A stretch of DNA of 9,444 nt, taken from Desulfobacteraceae bacterium. GTDB lineage: Bacteria > Desulfobacterota > DSM-4660 > Desulfatiglandales > Desulfatiglandaceae. The DNA is taken from assembly GCA_030611815.1 (NCBI GenBank), contig JAUWPC010000126.1, forward strand, positions 1-9,444, given 5' to 3'. A program made the position numbers and the translations under genes. Shown here one piece after another: positions 6,905-9,444 of the stretch; within the stretch, counting starts at the first letter, position 1; each line of letters begins with the position of its first letter. A model generated the notes under the pieces. It had not been told where the DNA came from. It saw nothing but the letters and a program-made list of their open reading frames with translations, and did no database searches.

Positions 6905-7020
6905 GAATCCAAAAGCAACCCCGCCTCTGGCGGGGTCAAATGTGGCAGTTATTTCGTCCTAATTTGTGTGAGTTTTTAAATCAAAACTAGTGGCTGAACA
7001 GGCTTTTCGTTCAGATACTA
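6809..7020 (+). mobile_element. Possible 212-bp inverted-repeat element containing R2 copy 2
   Basis: TAGTGTCTGAACGAAA at 6809-6824 and TTTCGTTCAGATACTA at 7005-7020 are inverse at 15 of 16 positions. They enclose the R2 palindrome, a nested inverted pair (ACGAAATAACT 6819-6829 with AGTTATTTCGT 6947-6957), a short GC hairpin (6918-6936) and an internal TAGTGGCTGAAC (6988-6999). There is no coding sequence. The structure resembles a non-autonomous element or a large transcript hairpin. No target-site duplication was identified. Confidence 0.55.
6918..6936 (+). terminator. GC-rich hairpin downstream of xerC, possible weak terminator
   Basis: ACCCCGCC, loop TCT and GGCGGGGT form a perfect 8-bp stem with a 3-nt loop. 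The following bases are CAAATG, so there is no U-tract and intrinsic termination is doubtful. It may instead stabilise the xerC mRNA end or be part of the surrounding repeat. Confidence 0.4.
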
Positions 7021-7090
7021 TTTAGCAGAAAAAGTTTAAAGTGCCTATTTATCCCACTTGCAGCGGGGAAGTGAGCTAAAATGCCTAAAG

Positions 7091-7119
7091 TTGAAGGGAT
7101 CATGTTAACGTTCTACTTT
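7091..7119 (+). promoter_or_regulatory. Candidate sigma-70-type promoter for hslVU
   Basis: TTGAAG (7091-7096) and TACTTT (7114-7119) are separated by exactly 17 bp, about 57 bp before the hslV start. The match to consensus is modest (4/6 and 3/6). The -35 part overlaps a GCCTAAAGTTGAAG repeat copy. No heat-shock (sigma-32) consensus was found. Confidence 0.25.
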
Positions 7120-7163
7120 TTGTACTTTTTGCGCTTTTTTGCGGCCATATTAAGGTTTGGTTT

Positions 7164-7168
7164 GAGGA
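7164..7168 (+). promoter_or_regulatory. Shine-Dalgarno for hslV supporting the extended start
   Basis: GAGGA is 7 nt before the ATG at 7176. It supports translation of the 11-residue leader ahead of the catalytic threonine. Confidence 0.7.
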
Positions 7169-7175
7169 TTAATCG

Positions 7176-7730
7176 ATGACACGAGGTGATTCAAATAAAC
7201 TTAGGGCCACTACTGTCCTTGCCGTGATGAAGGATGGGAAGTGTGTAATGGCAGCGGATGGCCAGGTAACGCTTGGTGAGATCATTATGAAGCATAAGGC
7301 CACAAAAATCCGACGCATGTACAAAGATAGTGTGATGGTAGGGTTTGCGGGGGCGGCTGCTGATGCCTTCAACCTGTGCGAGAGGTTAGAGGGAAAGTTG
7401 GAGACCTATAATGGGAACTTGACCAGGGCTGCTGTCGAACTGGCAAAGGATTGGAGAACCGATAAGATACTCCGTAAGTTAGAGGCCGTGCTGCTTGCCA
7501 TGGATAAGGAACATATCCTTGTAATTTCAGGAACTGGGGATGTAATCGAACCTGACCAATCGGTTGCTGCTATCGGGTCGGGTGGTCCCTTTGCTCAGTC
7601 AGCCGCGCAGGCCTTGGTGGCACATTCCGATCTTGACGCAGCTACCATTGCCCTTGAGGCCATGAAGATTGCAGCCTCAATTTGCCTTTATACCAATGAC
7701 CAGATTAATGTATGTAAACTTGATGCTTAA
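7176..7730 (+). CDS. hslV: HslV (ClpQ/CodW), peptidase subunit of the HslUV protease
   Basis: The 184-residue protein is the proteasome-beta-like peptidase that assembles as stacked hexamers and degrades unfolded proteins fed by HslU in the cytosol. Recognisable motifs are TTVLAV (12-17), AADGQVTLG (26-34, with D28 equivalent to mature D17), MKHKATKIRR (38-47, with K44 equivalent to catalytic K33) and AIGSGGPFAQSAA (132-144). Usually the catalytic threonine directly follows the initiator methionine. Here the well-placed start (GAGGA at 7164-7168, 7-nt spacing) gives 11 residues, MTRGDSNKLRA, before Thr12-Thr13. No alternative start codon lies between. The protein resembles Bacillus ClpQ/CodW, which also has a short N-terminal extension before its ATT motif. 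The gene is followed by repeat R1 and then hslU. Confidence 0.96.
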   Translation: MTRGDSNKLRATTVLAVMKDGKCVMAADGQVTLGEIIMKHKATKIRRMYKDSVMVGFAGAAADAFNLCERLEGKLETYNGNLTRAAVELAKDWRTDKILRKLEAVLLAMDKEHILVISGTGDVIEPDQSVAAIGSGGPFAQSAAQALVAHSDLDAATIALEAMKIAASICLYTNDQINVCKLDA

Positions 7731-7740
7731 GCAACGCAGA

Positions 7741-7974
7741 ATTTAGGAATTTAGGGCGGAAATCGAGGCGGACAAACCGGTCGGAATTCTTAACTTTCTG
7801 TTGCGAGTGTTTTCGGGCCTGGTTTATCTTGGAGGCCCGCCTGCCTCGCCTGTCATGTACAGAAGCGGGCATATCCCAAAAGGTCGGCAATGGCGGGCAG
7901 GCCTTGATAAAGCCAGCCCTCTTAAAAAAGTCACGAAGTTCCTTAACTTTAGGCACTTCAAACTTTAGGCACTT
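7741..7974 (+). repeat. R1 dispersed intergenic element, copy B
   Basis: Positions 7760-7974 are the inverse counterpart of 259-471. The first part (7741-7759) holds a small ATTTAGG direct repeat and a degenerate end. The copy finishes with two inverse GTGCCTAAAG motifs 16 bp apart (7947-7972). GCCTGCCTCGCC (7839-7850) pairs with GGCGGGCAGGC (7892-7902) to give an 11-bp stem with one bulge, around a loop of about 41 nt that contains GGGCATATCCC. In copy A one C-G pair of this stem becomes G-U, so pairing is kept. It lies between hslV and hslU, genes that are usually adjacent. Confidence 0.88.
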
Positions 7975-8005
7975 GAGTCAAGGAAATTCCTCTGGGATCG
8001 CAGTT

Positions 8006-8030
8006 GCCCGTAAAACGACTTTTTACGGGC
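8006..8030 (+). promoter_or_regulatory. Perfect 10-bp hairpin in the hslU leader
   Basis: GCCCGTAAAA, loop CGACT and TTTTACGGGC form a perfect 10-bp stem 20 bp before the hslU start. There is no trailing U-tract, so it is not a classic terminator. It could protect or punctuate the hslV-hslU message, or be another short dispersed repeat. Its function is unknown. Confidence 0.5.
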
Positions 8031-8050
8031 GTATCAATTATGAGGTAAGA

Positions 8051-9444
8051 ATGGAAAAGGATGTTGGAGAAAAAGGTCAGCTTGTTGAGGTATTGACACC
8101 GAGAGAAATCGTATCGGAGTTGGATAAATATATTATCGGTCAGGATCAGGCAAAGCGTTCCGTAGCCATCGCTTTGAGAAACAGGTGGAGACGACAGCAG
8201 GTTCCTCCAGAACTCAGGGATGAGATCGCACCAAAAAATATCATTATGATTGGACCCACCGGGGTGGGTAAGACCGAGATCGCCAGGCGGTTGGCTCGTC
8301 TTGCCAATTCACCTTTCCTCAAGGTAGAGGCCACCAAATTTACCGAGGTAGGCTACGTAGGTCGGGATGTGGAATCAATGGTCAGGGATTTGACTGAGCT
8401 GGCAGTAAACATGGCCAAGAAAGAGGAGCAAGAAATTGTTAAGTCAAAGGCTAAGGGGTTAGCCGAGGAGAGATTGCTTGATATACTCTTGCCGAAAAAG
8501 AGTCAAGAGGTTCATGAAGAAGAGGAGGGGGAGAAGGAACGGATATTAGAGGTGGTCAAATCCGATAAGACAGAGAATACCACCCGTGAAAAGCTGCGTC
8601 GAATGCTGAGAAACGGGAAATTAGACAAACGGTATGTGGAATTGGAAGTGGCCAACAGCACTATGCCTATGGTAGAGATTTTTTCCAGTGCAGGGCTTGA
8701 AGAGATGGAGTTTAATGTAAAGGAAATTTTCGGAAATATATTGCCCACCAAGAAAAAGAAGAGGAGGGTGAAAATTCCTGAGGGAATGGAGATTATTTTC
8801 CAGGAGGAATCACAGAGGCTGATAGACATGGATAAAGTGATAGAGAAGGCCGTCACGATTACAGAACAAAACGGGATAATCTTCTTGGACGAATTGGATA
8901 AGGTGGCGGGTTCCGAATTTTCCCATGGCCCGGATGTTTCACGTGAAGGGGTGCAGAGGGATCTCCTGCCTATTGTTGAGGGCTCCACCGTTGCCACAAA
9001 ATATGGGATGGTCAAGTCGGATCATATCCTGTTCATCGCAGCAGGCGCCTTCAATATGAGTAAGCCTTCCGATTTGCTACCAGAGCTGCAGGGAAGATTT
9101 CCCATCAGGGTGGAACTCGATTCCCTTTCTATGGAAGATTTTATCAGGATTTTATTGGAACCTAAAAACGCTTTAATTACACAATACAAGGCCCTTCTTG
9201 CCACTGAAGGTATTGATCTGATATTTGAGGAATCTGCCGTCATAGAAATCGCCGGGATGGCCAGCAGGGTAAACGAGCGCACTGAGAATATCGGGGCCCG
9301 TCGTCTCCATACGGTGATGGAAAAATTAGTGGATGAGATATCTTTTGATGCTCCGGATATGACCACAAAAAGTGTTACTATTAATAAGGACTATGTGACG
9401 GGTAAATTGGCTGACATATTAGAGGACGAAAACCTTAGCAGGTA
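8051..9444 (+). CDS. hslU: HslU (ClpY/CodX), AAA+ unfoldase of the HslUV protease (C-terminus cut)
   Basis: 464 codons are present and open to the window edge. The last residues, EDENLSR, are those that usually precede the final few residues of HslU, so probably only about 3-4 codons are missing. HslU hexamers bind ATP, unfold substrates and thread them into HslV. Motifs in order: LTPREIVSELDKYIIGQDQAK (15-35), Walker A GPTGVGKT (68-75), pore loop GYVGRD (101-106), the inserted I-domain with an acidic/charged stretch (about 125-235), Walker B IIFLDELDK (276-284), and ELQGRFPIRVEL with its conserved arginines (345-356). Sensor 2 is GARRLH (415-420). The ATG at 8051 has GAGGT at 8042-8046. The gene starts 320 bp after hslV because R1 lies between them. 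Confidence 0.97.
   Translation, partial: MEKDVGEKGQLVEVLTPREIVSELDKYIIGQDQAKRSVAIALRNRWRRQQVPPELRDEIAPKNIIMIGPTGVGKTEIARRLARLANSPFLKVEATKFTEVGYVGRDVESMVRDLTELAVNMAKKEEQEIVKSKAKGLAEERLLDILLPKKSQEVHEEEEGEKERILEVVKSDKTENTTREKLRRMLRNGKLDKRYVELEVANSTMPMVEIFSSAGLEEMEFNVKEIFGNILPTKKKKRRVKIPEGMEIIFQEESQRLIDMDKVIEKAVTITEQNGIIFLDELDKVAGSEFSHGPDVSREGVQRDLLPIVEGSTVATKYGMVKSDHILFIAAGAFNMSKPSDLLPELQGRFPIRVELDSLSMEDFIRILLEPKNALITQYKALLATEGIDLIFEESAVIEIAGMASRVNERTENIGARRLHTVMEKLVDEISFDAPDMTTKSVTINKDYVTGKLADILEDENLSR

Larger units (their letters stand above)
7021..7175 (+). other. Upstream region of hslV with degenerate GTGCCTAAAG motifs and T-tracts
   Basis: This completes the 364-bp gap after xerC. It contains degenerate copies of the R1-end motif (AAGTGCCTA at 7039-7047, AAGTGAGCTAAAATGCCTAAAG at 7069-7090), a small CACTT/AAGTG hairpin (7055-7073) and three consecutive T-tract units: TACTTTTTG at 7114 and 7123, CGCTTTTTTG at 7132. 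No gene is visible. Confidence 0.6.

Noticed and set aside
6809..7020. A dif site or Xer-exploiting element next to xerC
   Set aside because: No 11-6-11 dif-like architecture was found, and the inverted repeats are too long and too far apart; XerC here fits the codV-type housekeeping context.
8006..8030. Rho-independent terminator between hslV and hslU
   Set aside because: The stem is perfect, but no U-tract follows on the plus strand, so it is listed as a hairpin of unknown function.
8512..9366. Two long minus-strand open frames antisense to hslU
   Set aside because: The plus strand encodes a complete, motif-rich HslU across this span; the antisense frames are low-complexity shadows rich in Ser and Ile.
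9400..9444. Apparent missing stop of hslU as a frameshift or truncation
   Set aside because: The frame is intact to the window edge and ends within the usual C-terminal residues, so it is cut only by the window.

Overview
The window carries bacterial housekeeping genes in two divergent groups, separated and padded by an unusual density of short dispersed repeats. Gene content and order (lepA next to hemW, an EF-G-like GTPase, xerC followed by hslV and hslU) and the style of the intergenic repeats suggest an anaerobic Desulfobacterota/deltaproteobacterium-like chromosome. That placement is inferred from gene and repeat style, not from a marker gene, and is tentative.

Minus strand, in order of transcription: an EF-G-like translational GTPase (5523-3445), a MogA/MoaB-type molybdopterin adenylyltransferase 9 bp downstream (3435-2938), a small Rieske-like protein with an incomplete cluster motif (2780-2355), lepA (2277-481) and the first 67 codons of hemW (201-1, cut by the window edge). 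Plus strand: xerC (5885-6811), hslV (7176-7730) and hslU (8051-9444, cut a few codons before its expected end). The xerC-hslV-hslU order matches the codV-clpQ-clpY cluster of Bacillus: a tyrosine recombinase followed by the peptidase and unfoldase of the HslUV protease.

The non-coding DNA is the unusual part. Four kinds of repeat occupy the gaps. (1) R1, an element of about 213 bp, has one copy between lepA and hemW and an inverted copy between hslV and hslU. (2) R2 is a 65-bp palindrome built of five TAATC-type hexamers, a 5-bp centre and five reverse hexamers, plus a shared leader. It follows mogA and xerC directly. (3) A 142-bp MITE-like element with GAGACCTTTG termini lies in the divergent promoter region. 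(4) Short tandem repeats fill the Rieske-lepA gap. R1 and R2 copies always have the same orientation relative to the gene they follow, and several repeats begin at or within a few bases of a stop codon.

No tRNA, rRNA, CRISPR array, prophage or transposase gene was recognised. The genes look ordinary apart from three points: the missing histidine in the Rieske-like protein, the altered switch residues of the EF-G-like protein, and an 11-residue leader before the catalytic threonine of HslV. The best candidates for something undescribed are the R1 and R2 gene-end repeats.
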